Shown: positions 35,392 to 43,714 of the stretch, one piece after another | Numbering within the stretch: position 1 is the first letter of the stretch | Layout of the letters: the number at the start of each line of letters is the position of its first letter | NCBI RefSeq assembly: GCF_014489535.1 | Contig: NZ_CP060783.1 | Coordinates: forward strand, 3,307,501-3,371,500 | DNA: 64,000 bases | Direction of reading: 5' to 3' | Origin: Diaphorobacter aerolatus | GTDB lineage: Bacteria > Pseudomonadota > Gammaproteobacteria > Burkholderiales > Burkholderiaceae_C | Position numbers and translations under genes: made by a program | Notes under the pieces: generated by a model | What the model was told of the DNA's origin: nothing | What the model saw: the letters and a program-made list of their open reading frames with translations, nothing else | The model's database searches: none

Positions 35392-36511
35392 TCAGTCGCG
35401 CACCAGCATCTGCACGATGCACACGGAGCCCGAGCCGAGCAAATGGCACATGCCGACCTTGTCACCACCACGCAGACGGCGCACGGTTTCCCAGATCTGA
35501 GCCAGCCCGGTCGGGCCGCCCGGATGCCCACCGGCGAGCAGGCCGCCGTGGGTGGAAAACTCCGGCAGGCCAAAGCGTTCGCGCGAGCCGGGACCGAAGG
35601 CACCCTGATCGACCAGGGCCTCGGTCTCACCGGGTTTCGAGAAGCCGAGCAGCTCGTAGTAGATGAATTCCTCGACCGCGAAGGCATCATGCACCTGAAC
35701 CACATCCACGTCCTTGGACGTGAGACCGGCGAGCGCCAGCGCTTTTGCGGCGGTGGTCCGGGACAGCTCCGGCGGGCCGACGATTGCGCCTTCAAGGATC
35801 AGTTCGCGCGACCAGCTGTCGCTGCCGTAAGCGCTGGATGCGAGCCGAATGCGTGGATGCGTGTTCCCCTCCGGCCATGCATCGTCGCTGCACAGCACGG
35901 CGGCCGCAGCACCTTCGCCCAGGGGGTGCACATCATCGAGGTGAACGGATCGGCGACCATGCGGCTTCCGAGCACGCGGTCAATGGTGACCTCTTCCGGT
36001 GCCTGCCGCGCAGCGTAGGGATTGCTGCGCGCATAGTTCCAGTTCTTGGCGGCGATCTTCGCGAGTTGCTCCCGTGTGGTGCCGCGCTCATGCATGCGGC
36101 GCTTGGCCCAGAGCGCGAATGACACGACGGGCGGGAAATTGCCTTCGCTGACGATGATTTCTTCCACCGGTACCGCGCGGGCGGGAGAGTCCATGCCGAT
36201 CACCAGCACGCGTTTGGCATCGCCGCTGAGCACCGCCTGGCGTGCGCTGTGTATCGCCGCAAGCGCCGTGGCGGACGCGTTGGTGACGTGTTCCACCGGC
36301 ACGCCGGTCAGTCCCAGTTCCTTGGCCACATAGATGCCGCGAGGCGACAGCGGATGCGCTGTGCCGACGACCACGTAGTCAATGTCCGCGTAAGTCAGGC
36401 CCGCGTCGTTCAACGCGTTGGTGGCGGCAATGCGTGCCAGTTCCAGCCCTTGCCCGGGCCATGGTTGGCGAAGGGCGCCATGCCGACGCCGGCGATCATG
36501 ACGTTATTCAT
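35392..36511 (-). CDS. SCP2/Ltp-type thiolase-like acyltransferase or aldolase, with two frameshifts
   Basis: From ATG 36511 (MNNVMIAGVGMAPFANHGPG) the frame breaks near 36447-36455; one base restored gives GLELARIAATNALNDAGLTY. A second break at the GGGGG of 35922-35926 joins FTSMMC to PLGEGAAAAVLCSDD. The result is 373 residues with DVVQVHDAFAVEEFIYYELL and GGLLAGGHPGGPTGLAQIWE, as in the lipid-transfer-protein thiolase-like family. Members either thiolyse 3-ketoacyl-CoA or act as retro-aldolases on steroid-type side chains, the latter in complex with a DUF35 protein. A DUF35 gene overlaps its start by 8 bp. Confidence 0.85.
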
Positions 36512-36797
36512 GTGCGAACCTCGCTTGTCCTTTTTCATCGACCGTATACGAAACTACCCGCTCACCGATGCGCTCCGTGCCCGGCTCAAGCAGGGTCTGG
36601 ATGCGTGTGCCACAGTCCAGATCGACCAGTCCATAGGTCTCGTTTTGAAATGTGGTGTAGGAAAACAGCACGCCTTGCGCGGGCACCGTCACCAGTTCGG
36701 CTTCGCGCAGCGAGCCATCCGCCACCAGCGGGCGCGGCGGCACGTAGGTCTGTTGCGTCACCGGGTCGCGGGACGCCTTCAATTCGGCAACTTGCAT
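36504..36797 (-). CDS. DUF35 OB-fold protein without zinc ribbon
   Basis: 97 residues. An OB-fold core (ELVTVPAQGVLFSYTTFQNE, then YGLVDLDCGTRIQTLLEPG and GERVVSYTVDEKG). DUF35 proteins usually carry an N-terminal four-Cys zinc ribbon; here that part (TQQTYVPPRPLVADG) lacks the cysteines. The stop overlaps the thiolase start, so the two are translated together and probably form a complex. Confidence 0.82.
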   Translation of the reverse strand: MQVAELKASRDPVTQQTYVPPRPLVADGSLREAELVTVPAQGVLFSYTTFQNETYGLVDLDCGTRIQTLLEPGTERIGERVVSYTVDEKGQARFAHE

Positions 36798-36811
36798 GGA
36801 GTCTCTTCCCG

Positions 36812-37768
36812 TCAGAATTGTTTGATGACTTCGGACATCGGCGAGAACGCACGGTCCTGACCCTTGAACAACTCGGGGCCCGCAGCCTGCAGGTCGTCAA
36901 ACGTCCAGCGCTTGCTGTTGTTGTTCACGGTCGATCCGATTTGCCATGAGTTGTAGCGGCGTACCACGTCGCCCTCGACGCCGAACACAGCGCCCGACGG
37001 GGCAGGGCAGCCACGCATGCCGAGCCACAGCACAAACGGTGCAACGTTGTCGGGATCGAAGTAGTCAAAGCCGTTGGGCATCTTCTTGTTGACCACTTCC
37101 ACCGCGCCGGGCGAATTCAGCGTCAGGCGTGTGCGCGCGCTCGGGGCAATCGCATAGCTGCGAACGCCGTAACGCTCAAACAGCTCCATGTGGGTGATGT
37201 GCGCCAGCATGGCAATGCCGCACTTGGCGGTGGCGTAGTTCGCCTGTCCAGGTTGACCATGCAGACCCGCGATGCTGGTGGTCTGGATCAGGGCGGCATC
37301 GACGGGGCTGCCTTGCTCCTTGGCCTTGTCCTTCCAGTACGCCGCAGCATGACGCGAGGTGCAGAAGTGACCACGCAGATGGACTCGTATCACGTCGTCC
37401 CACTCCTCGATGCTCATGTTTGCAAACATGCGGTCGCGGAGAATGCCGGCGTTGTTGATGAGCACGTCCATGCTGCCAAAACGCTTTACGGCAGCTTCGA
37501 CAAGCGCCTGCGCGCCGTCGTAATCGGTGATGTCGTGGGTGTCGGCAATCGCTTCACCGCCAGCGGCAATGATTTCTCGCACCACTTCCTCGGCCGGTGT
37601 TTCCCCGGTGGATTCGCCTTGCAGCGTCTTGCCAATGTCGTTGACCACGATCTTGGCGCCCATCAGTGCGGCTTCTTTTGCGTAGGAGGCACCGAGCCCC
37701 CGGCCCGCGCCGGTGATCACGAAAACGCGGCCGTCCAGGGGCTTGTTGGATGAATCTGAGGTCGTCAT
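36812..37768 (-). CDS. Short-chain dehydrogenase, 17beta-HSD4/MFE-2-like
   Basis: 318 residues from ATG 37768, preceded by AAGGAG. It has the nucleotide-binding motif GAGRGLGASYAKEAALMGAK with VVNDIG, the NNAG motif (VLINNAGILRDRMFANMS), and the catalytic Ser with YATAK (YxxxK). The extended C-terminus resembles the dehydrogenase part of MFE-2, which oxidises (R)-3-hydroxyacyl-CoA. Together with the MaoC hydratase this is a split MFE-2. The operator palindrome lies 19 bp upstream of the start. Confidence 0.88.
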   Translation of the reverse strand: MTTSDSSNKPLDGRVFVITGAGRGLGASYAKEAALMGAKIVVNDIGKTLQGESTGETPAEEVVREIIAAGGEAIADTHDITDYDGAQALVEAAVKRFGSMDVLINNAGILRDRMFANMSIEEWDDVIRVHLRGHFCTSRHAAAYWKDKAKEQGSPVDAALIQTTSIAGLHGQPGQANYATAKCGIAMLAHITHMELFERYGVRSYAIAPSARTRLTLNSPGAVEVVNKKMPNGFDYFDPDNVAPFVLWLGMRGCPAPSGAVFGVEGDVVRRYNSWQIGSTVNNNSKRWTFDDLQAAGPELFKGQDRAFSPMSEVIKQF

Positions 37769-37786
37769 GGATGTCTCCTTTAAAAT

Positions 37787-37800
37787 TGAATTCAAATTCA
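37787..37800 (-). promoter_or_regulatory. Palindromic operator, copy 2 (upstream of the SDR gene)
   Basis: A perfect inverted repeat that reads TGAATT-TG-AATTCA on the minus strand, 19-32 bp before the SDR start, so it would overlap the transcription start or early leader. Confidence 0.65.
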
Positions 37801-37984
37801 ATTATGTGAAATTGATTTTTACAAGTCAATCCCTTTTGCCCTAAAAAAATTTCGCTGCCACGGGCCGTCCACGGGGCCTCAGAGGCACCGTAAGTGCTGG
37901 TGTCCATTGAAATTTTGCGCGTCTTAGGGCAATTGCTCATACCAAGGCCATTGACAACCGCTGGCGACAGACTTATCGTAAATA

Positions 37985-37998
37985 TGAATTTGAATTCA
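37985..37998 (+). promoter_or_regulatory. Palindromic operator, copy 3 (upstream of the LuxR-type gene)
   Basis: TGAATT-TG-AATTCA again, 50-63 bp before the LuxR-type start; an extra TGAATT half-site lies at 38009-38014. With copy 2 it brackets the divergent intergenic region (37769-38047), which holds no gene. Confidence 0.65.
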
Positions 37999-38047
37999 GT
38001 TTTCAATATGAATTGTGCGCTGACGCAGTCAGTTGAACGGAGGCCCC

Positions 38048-38449
38048 ATGGAGACAGTCGCCATCAATCGCCCCGCTGGTTTTGCCTCGGTGACCCCACA
38101 CGCGTCGGCGCATTTCCCCAATCCCGCCGAAGCCCTGCGCTCGCTCGACGTGGTGGAGACGTGCCTTACCGCCATGACGGACCTGCCGCGCAGGGAAATG
38201 GAGGTGTGCGCGCGGGTATTGCTGTGTCAGACCGCGCTGGGCATTTCGCTGTCGCTCGAAATCAGCGAGGAGAGCGTCAAGACCTATCGTGCCCGCGCGT
38301 ACCGGCGGCTGGAGATCGGCGGAATTCGCGAGCTCTGGATGTGGTACCTGAACCTTTGGTACCAGTGGCAGATGGATCTGCGCACCCTGGGCAAGGCCGA
38401 CCTGAAATTCAGCTCCTGCACGCCCACGCAGTTTTCAACACGCAATTGA
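38048..38449 (+). CDS. Short LuxR-type helix-turn-helix protein
   Basis: 133 residues from ATG 38048, after GGAGG at 38039-38043. The centre (LPRREMEVCARVLLCQTALG, then SLEISEESVKTYRARAYRRL) is a LuxR/GerE-type HTH. There is no receiver, PAS or autoinducer-binding domain. It is divergent from the SDR gene and shares its operator-bearing promoter region, so it may be a coregulator of the module. Confidence 0.7.
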   Translation: METVAINRPAGFASVTPHASAHFPNPAEALRSLDVVETCLTAMTDLPRREMEVCARVLLCQTALGISLSLEISEESVKTYRARAYRRLEIGGIRELWMWYLNLWYQWQMDLRTLGKADLKFSSCTPTQFSTRN

Positions 38450-38549
38450 GGCCGGCTCCCGCGATGACCGCCGCCTCAATCATCCGCGCGCGGCACGCTT
38501 GTGGACGCGCTCTTTTCCTGATCCCACATTTTTGTTCAAGGTAGCTTCC

Positions 38550-39107
38550 ATGCCGACATCTACACTTTCCCGCAACACCACCATCGAGCCCATCGGCGTT
38601 CCCGTTCTGGGCCTGCATCACAGCGCATGGCGTTGCCGTGACGCCGAGGAAACCCGCCGCTTCTATGAAGACCTGCTGGAAATGCCGCTGGTGCACATCA
38701 TTCGCGCCGACGTGGTTCCGAGCACCGGCGAGCATTGCCCCTACGTGCATATCTTCTTTCAGATGAAGGACGGCTCCTGCATTGCCTTCTTTGACCTCGG
38801 CGACGACGAGGCCGCAGAGCCATCTCCCAACACACCGGAATGGGTCACGCATCTCGCCTTGAACGTGCCCGAGCGCGCAGACCTCGACCGGGCCAAGGCG
38901 CGCCTGGAAGCGGCCGGTGTCGAAGTGCTTGGCGTCACCGACCATCACTTTGTGGAGTCGATCTATTTCTTCGACCCGAATGGCATTCGCCTCGAACTGA
39001 CCATTCAAACCGCAGGCGAGGAATACATGAGCGAGGCCTACAGCACCGCACGCGAGAAATGCGATGAGTGGACGCTCGAAAAGCAACGCCGCAGGGCTGC
39101 GCAGTAA
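38550..39107 (+). CDS. VOC-superfamily (glyoxalase/extradiol dioxygenase-like) protein
   Basis: 185 residues from ATG 38550. The paired beta-alpha-beta modules of the VOC fold include possible metal ligands (VLGLHHSAWRCRDAEETRRF, WVTHLALNVPERADLDRAKA, FFDPNGIRLELT: His, His, Glu). Members include glyoxalases, epimerases and ring-cleaving dioxygenases. A methylmalonyl-CoA epimerase-like or lyase role would fit a CoA pathway, but the substrate is unknown. Confidence 0.75.
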   Translation: MPTSTLSRNTTIEPIGVPVLGLHHSAWRCRDAEETRRFYEDLLEMPLVHIIRADVVPSTGEHCPYVHIFFQMKDGSCIAFFDLGDDEAAEPSPNTPEWVTHLALNVPERADLDRAKARLEAAGVEVLGVTDHHFVESIYFFDPNGIRLELTIQTAGEEYMSEAYSTAREKCDEWTLEKQRRRAAQ

Positions 39108-39157
39108 ATCAACGCGTCGGCGGCTGCACGCCGAAGGTGTTGCCGGGAGGATCTCTT

Positions 39158-40192
39158 TCAGGGCCTCAGGTTCGTGCCTTGCAGCACCTTGCCCACGCGG
39201 TCGTAGTCGCTGAGCAGTTCCGCGCGCAACATTGCGGAGTCGCGGTGCGTGCCTGGCTCGAAGCCTGCGCCCGCGAGTGTGGACTTGAACTCGGGCGTGT
39301 CCATGGCCTGAAGCACCGTCTGGCGGATGGCTTGCTGTTTGTCCGCAGGCAGTGCGCTGTTGGCCCACAGCCCGAGCCAGCCGGTATAGGTGAGTTGCGG
39401 AAGGCCTTGTTCCTGGAAAGTCGGAACCTCGGGCAGCAAAGGCGAGCGTTGTGGTGACGTGATCGCAATGGCCTTGATCTTGCCCGAGCGGATGAACGGA
39501 AGCGATGTGGCGAGACCGTCGAACATCAGCGGAATATGTCCGCCCATCAGGTCGTTCAGGCCCGCCGTCGAGCCTTTGTAGGCCACGTGCGTGAGCCTGG
39601 CTCCGGTGGTCTGGCCCATGATCAGGCCAGCGACGTGCGACATGGTGCCGGGGCTGTAGGACGCATAGCTCAATCCGTCCTTGCTGGCCCGGCTCAACTC
39701 GATCACGTCCTTGAGATTCTTGACGGGCAGCTCAGGCGCGGCCACCAGCACGATGCCGCCGCGCGCCAGTTCGGCGAGCGGCACGATGGCCTTGCGCGTG
39801 TCGTGGCGCATCTTGACGATGTGTGGAATCTCACTCACAAGCGAACTCACGCCCACGAGCAGGGTGTAGGAATCGACGGGCGCCTGTAGCAGTTCGTTGA
39901 GGGCGATGACGCCCGCGCCGCCCGGCTTGGGATCGACGATGAATGCTTGTTTGGTGGATCGTCCGAGCTGGTCGCTCAGCGCACGCGCCACCATGTCGGG
40001 CGAGCCGCCTGCGGGCCCGGCGATCACGAGCCGCACCGGCTTGTCGGGCCATGCGCCACCCGTTGCCTTGGTGTCTGCAAGAGACCAGCCCGCGCAGCCG
40101 CTGCCAAGCGCCAGCGCTGACGCGGCGCGCAGTACCTCGCGTCGCGTGGACGTGCCGGGAAGAATGCCGCCGTGGTTGTGGAAGGTTTTCAT
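39158..40192 (-). CDS. Bug-family (TctC-type) periplasmic solute-binding receptor
   Basis: 344 residues. An RR-containing signal (TSTRREVLRAASALALGSGC) is followed by the TctC fold (WPDKPVRLVIAGPAGGSPDM, DPKPGGAGVIALNELLQAP, YASYSPGTMSHVAGLIMGQT, VAYKGSTAGLNDLMGGH). It is divergent from the araC gene, and its promoter carries a paired AraC-type direct repeat, so it is probably induced with the cluster to capture the pathway substrate. Confidence 0.9.
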   Translation of the reverse strand: MKTFHNHGGILPGTSTRREVLRAASALALGSGCAGWSLADTKATGGAWPDKPVRLVIAGPAGGSPDMVARALSDQLGRSTKQAFIVDPKPGGAGVIALNELLQAPVDSYTLLVGVSSLVSEIPHIVKMRHDTRKAIVPLAELARGGIVLVAAPELPVKNLKDVIELSRASKDGLSYASYSPGTMSHVAGLIMGQTTGARLTHVAYKGSTAGLNDLMGGHIPLMFDGLATSLPFIRSGKIKAIAITSPQRSPLLPEVPTFQEQGLPQLTYTGWLGLWANSALPADKQQAIRQTVLQAMDTPEFKSTLAGAGFEPGTHRDSAMLRAELLSDYDRVGKVLQGTNLRP

Positions 40193-40282
40193 GGCCGTTT
40201 GTCTCCTGTGGTGCGCGCTGGTCTGATGAATTCCCGTGGTGGCCGTGCGCTGGATGAACTGTAGAAAATATCGGTAATCTAT

Positions 40283-40320
40283 TTTTCTCTATAAGCGCCA
40301 CTAATTTCTCTTTGCGCGAC
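40283..40320 (-). promoter_or_regulatory. Paired AraC-type operator A (Bug receptor promoter)
   Basis: On the minus strand two direct repeats 21 bp apart: GTCGCGCAAAGAGAAAT (40320-40304) and GGCGCTTATAGAGAAAA (40299-40283). Both match the shared pattern GnCGCnnAnAGAGAAA seen in two other promoters of the cluster. About 90 bp upstream of the receptor start. Confidence 0.65.
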
Positions 40321-40394
40321 ATGGGGTATAAACCCTGATTCGAATCAGGGCGAAGTCGCGAAAACTTCTACCGATCTTTTTGTGTTGGTGCGCA

Positions 40395-41396
40395 ATGGAT
40401 ACGTTGGTCAGAACCGTCACGCTGAATGGCTTTTTGAACGTCTGCAACATGCACGGCGTGAATTCGCACGCACTGCTCAAGCAGGTGGGTCTCGACGCCA
40501 GCACCTTGGTCGATTCGGAGCGCCACATCTCGGCCGAGACGCTGTGCAAGCTGCTCGATCTGGCGGCAGCGCAATCGCACTGCGCCGCGTTCGGCATCCA
40601 GATGGCGCAGCATCGCCAGACGCTGGATTTCGGCATCATGGGCGTGCTCATGCGCCACAAGCCGACGCTGCGCGACATGTGGCTGGCGGCGATCCAGTAT
40701 CGCAAGCTGCTCAACGACGCGACCGCCATTTCGCTCGAACAGTCCGGCGAACTGAGCATCCTGCGCTTCGAGCTGTTGATCGATTCGCAGATTCCGCAAC
40801 AGCAGTCCTGCGAACTGGTGGCAGGCGTGATGATGCGCACCTGCCAGGCCGTGTTGGGTGGCGCGTGGTCACCCAGGGAAGTGCGGTTCATGCATGCGGC
40901 ACCGCAGGAGCAATATCAGCACAAGCAGTTCTTCGGCTGCCCGGTGACCTTCAACAGCGAGTTCAACGGCATCGTGCTGCGGACTCTCGACATGGCCATG
41001 CCCAATCCCGCAGCGGACCCCGAACTCGTGCGCTATGCCGAGAGCATCGTCATGCCGATGCGCGCGCTGGGCGACAACGCGCTGCTGCAGGAGGTGCGCA
41101 AGAACATCTATCTGCTCATGCCGCTTGAGCAGGCGTGCATCGAGCGCGTGGCGGAGCAGATGCATCTGAGCACGCGCACGCTGCAGCGCCAACTCGACCA
41201 GAGCGGCACGAGTTTCTCGGAGGTGCTCGACACCGTGCGCAAGAATCTGGTGCTGCGCTACATGAACAACAGCCGCTATTCGATTGGCCAGGTGGCCTCT
41301 CTCACCGGATATTCGCGCCAGGCATCGTTCACCCGCTGGTTTCAGGCGAATTTCGGCACCAGCCCACGTCAATGGCGACAAACGCGGCTGGCGTGA
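40395..41396 (+). CDS. AraC/XylS-family transcriptional regulator
   Basis: 333 residues from ATG 40395. An N-terminal arabinose-binding-like domain (PF12625 type: ALLKQVGLDASTLVDSERHI, FGIMGVLMRHKPTLRDMWLA) precedes a C-terminal double HTH (ACIERVAEQMHLSTRTLQRQ, SIGQVASLTGYSRQASFTRW, FGTSPRQWR). It probably senses a pathway compound and activates the 39-48 kb cluster via the 21-bp-spaced direct repeats. Confidence 0.9.
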   Translation: MDTLVRTVTLNGFLNVCNMHGVNSHALLKQVGLDASTLVDSERHISAETLCKLLDLAAAQSHCAAFGIQMAQHRQTLDFGIMGVLMRHKPTLRDMWLAAIQYRKLLNDATAISLEQSGELSILRFELLIDSQIPQQQSCELVAGVMMRTCQAVLGGAWSPREVRFMHAAPQEQYQHKQFFGCPVTFNSEFNGIVLRTLDMAMPNPAADPELVRYAESIVMPMRALGDNALLQEVRKNIYLLMPLEQACIERVAEQMHLSTRTLQRQLDQSGTSFSEVLDTVRKNLVLRYMNNSRYSIGQVASLTGYSRQASFTRWFQANFGTSPRQWRQTRLA

Positions 41397-41840
41397 ATTC
41401 TTGAGTGCCTTCAAGCGCACATCTTCAAATACGTTGCGCATACCGCGACATTCCTCCTGATCTTTGAATATCTCCAGCCCGCCGTGCGCGAAGCTCGGGC
41501 TGACTGGTCATCGCGCGCCAGGTTTGTTTCATGTTTGAAAAGATCAAATAAAACAACGGCTTATGTGGGATTCTGCGTTGCTAAGTGTTTACCATAGGTG
41601 ACGCTAAATGAAAAAATTTTGGCGCGAATAGAGAAATAACGCTTCTGGTGATGAATATAGTTCAATCCAGAGTCTGCCGAATCCAATGCCCGCATATTGA
41701 ATCTCGATTTCACTCCAATATCGCGTGAAAAATGAGTTGGAAATCCACCTGAAAAGATTTCAGTAAATCGTTTCCAGGCATTTTGGCCATTGGCAGGATT
41801 ATCCCGTTGAAATCTGAATATTGAATTGATTGGAGTATCC
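41397..41840. other. Intergenic region ahead of the oxidoreductase operon
   Basis: 444 bp, AT-richer than its surroundings. No convincing gene: a 93-codon minus-strand frame here has no recognisable similarity. It contains AraC-type operator B and presumably the promoter of the 41841-46666 operon. Confidence 0.5.
41600..41637 (+). promoter_or_regulatory. Paired AraC-type operator B (oxidoreductase operon promoter)
   Basis: Direct repeats 21 bp apart: GACGCTAAATGAAAAAA (41600-41616, degenerate) and GGCGCGAATAGAGAAAT (41621-41637, close to consensus). About 204 bp before the first gene. Confidence 0.62.
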
Positions 41841-42821
41841 ATGGCAAAGATGACCCGTTTCCATGAAATCGGCGGCCCCGAGGTTCTGCGCTACGAGGAC
41901 GTGACGGTGGGCGATCCGGGTGCGGGTCAGGTCCGGCTGCAGCAAGGCGCCGTGGCGTTGAACTTTGCGGACACGTATTTCCGCACCGGCCTCTATCCGG
42001 CACCGCTGCCCTCTGGCATCGGCAGCGACGCCTGCGGCACGGTGACGGCGGTGGGTGCGGGCGTCACGCAGTTCAAGGTGGGCGACCGCGTGACCTATAC
42101 CGGCGCGCACAACACGCTCGGCGCATACAGCACCGAGCGCCTGATCGATGCTTCGGCGCTGATCCGCCTGCCCGACGAAATCTCGTTTGAAACCGCAGCC
42201 GCGATCACCATGCGCGGCCTGACGGCGGCCTATCTGATGCGCCGCATCTACGACTTCAAGGGCGGCGAAACCATTCTGTTGCATGCCGCGGCCGGTGGCG
42301 TGGGCCTGCTCGTATCGCAATGGGCGAGGCTCCAGGGGCTGACCGTGATCGGCACGGTGTCGTCCGACGCCAAGGCGGAAGTGGCGAGGGCGCACGGTTG
42401 CAACCACACCATCAATTACAGCCATGAAGACGTGGCAGCGCGCGTGCGCGAGATCACGGACGGCGAGGGTGTGAGCGTGGTCTACGACAGCGTGGGCAAG
42501 GACACCTTCGAGGGCTCGCTCAACAGCCTCAAGCGCCGTGGGCTGATGATCTGCGTGGGCACGGCCTCGGGAATGATTCCGCCGTTCAATCCGCAAATCC
42601 TGGCAATGAAGGGTTCGCTGTTTCTCACGCGCCCCGCGTCGGCGGACTATTTGGCCGACCCGGCGGATCGCGCGCGTCTTGCCGACGAACTGTTCGGGCA
42701 CGTGGTGGCGGGCCGCATCCGCGTCGACATCTCCCAGCGCTACGAACTGGCCGATGCGGCGCAGGCGCACCGCGATCTGGAGTCGCGAAAGATCATCGGC
42801 TCGGCCATCCTGACGGTCTGA
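41841..42821 (+). CDS. Quinone oxidoreductase-like zinc-independent MDR protein
   Basis: 326 residues from ATG 41841, after GGAG at 41830. GroES-like N-terminal domain (GAVALNFADTYFRTGLYPAP, GIGSDACGTVTAVGAGV) and an NADPH-binding Rossmann domain (ILLHAAAGGVGLLVSQWARL). No zinc-binding Cys cluster is present, as in QorA. It reduces quinones or enones with NADPH. First gene of a tightly spaced operon; the dioxygenase follows after 27 bp. Confidence 0.88.
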   Translation: MAKMTRFHEIGGPEVLRYEDVTVGDPGAGQVRLQQGAVALNFADTYFRTGLYPAPLPSGIGSDACGTVTAVGAGVTQFKVGDRVTYTGAHNTLGAYSTERLIDASALIRLPDEISFETAAAITMRGLTAAYLMRRIYDFKGGETILLHAAAGGVGLLVSQWARLQGLTVIGTVSSDAKAEVARAHGCNHTINYSHEDVAARVREITDGEGVSVVYDSVGKDTFEGSLNSLKRRGLMICVGTASGMIPPFNPQILAMKGSLFLTRPASADYLADPADRARLADELFGHVVAGRIRVDISQRYELADAAQAHRDLESRKIIGSAILTV

Positions 42822-42848
42822 AATACAAGCAACCGGAGACAAACCACC

Positions 42849-43697
42849 ATGCAAGTTGAACAATTGACCTGCGCGATCGGCGCCGAACTCACGGGCGTGA
42901 GCCTGAGCGATGCGGTGCATGACGATGCGCTGTTCGCCGAAATCCGCAAGGCGCTGCTCAAGCATCGCGTGCTGTTTCTGCGCGATCAAAACATTCCACG
43001 CGCCGATCATGTCGCGTTTGCGCGCAGGTTCGGCGAACTGGAGGATCATCCCGTCGTCGGCTCTGATCCCGAGAATCCCGGGCTGCTGCAAATCTACAAG
43101 ACGCCCGAGAGCCCGCCGGAGCGTTATGAAAACTCGTGGCATTCCGACACCACATGGCGCGAGGTGCCGCAGTTCGGCGCGGTGCTGCGCTGCCTCGAAT
43201 GCCCGCCCGTCGGTGGCGACACGATGTGGGCCAACATGGTGCTGGCCTACGAGCGCCTGCCGCAGCCGGTGAAGGACGAGATCCAGGACCTGCGCGCACG
43301 CCACAGCATCGAGTGCACGTTCGGCGCGGCCATGCCGGCCGAAAAGCGCATGGCGCTCAAGGAGCGCTTTCCCGATCCCGAGCATCCCGTGGTGCGCACC
43401 CATGTGGACACGGGCGAGAAGATTCTCTACGTGAACGGTTTCACCACGCATTTCACCAACTACCACACGGCCTCGCGCGTGCGCTTCGGGCAGGACCACA
43501 GCCCCGGTTCTGGCGATCTGCTGCGTTACCTGATCAGCCAGGCGCAAATCCCCGAGTACCAGGTGCGCTGGCGCTGGAAGCCCCATAGCATCGCCATCTG
43601 GGACAACAGCGCCACGCAGCACTATGCGGTGATGGACTACGGCCCATGCCACCGCAAGATGGAACGCGCGGGCATCATCGGCTCGCGTCCTCACTGA
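42849..43697 (+). CDS. TauD/TfdA-family Fe(II)/2-oxoglutarate dioxygenase
   Basis: 282 residues. The 2-His-1-carboxylate facial triad is visible: His98-x-Asp100 in NSWHSDTTW and distal His258 in NSATQHYAVMDYG. A 2-oxoglutarate-binding Arg lies downstream (CHRKMERAGI). Related enzymes hydroxylate sulfonates, phenoxyacetates or carnitine-type substrates to cleave C-S, C-O or C-N bonds. The substrate here is unknown but likely the pathway's entry compound. Confidence 0.9.
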   Translation: MQVEQLTCAIGAELTGVSLSDAVHDDALFAEIRKALLKHRVLFLRDQNIPRADHVAFARRFGELEDHPVVGSDPENPGLLQIYKTPESPPERYENSWHSDTTWREVPQFGAVLRCLECPPVGGDTMWANMVLAYERLPQPVKDEIQDLRARHSIECTFGAAMPAEKRMALKERFPDPEHPVVRTHVDTGEKILYVNGFTTHFTNYHTASRVRFGQDHSPGSGDLLRYLISQAQIPEYQVRWRWKPHSIAIWDNSATQHYAVMDYGPCHRKMERAGIIGSRPH

Positions 43698-43714
43698 GCG
43701 CAACGACGGCAGCC

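Noticed and set aside
41561..41842. A 93-codon minus-strand frame ahead of the oxidoreductase operon
   Set aside because: It overlaps the operator and promoter region, has no ribosome-binding site I can see and no recognisable similarity.
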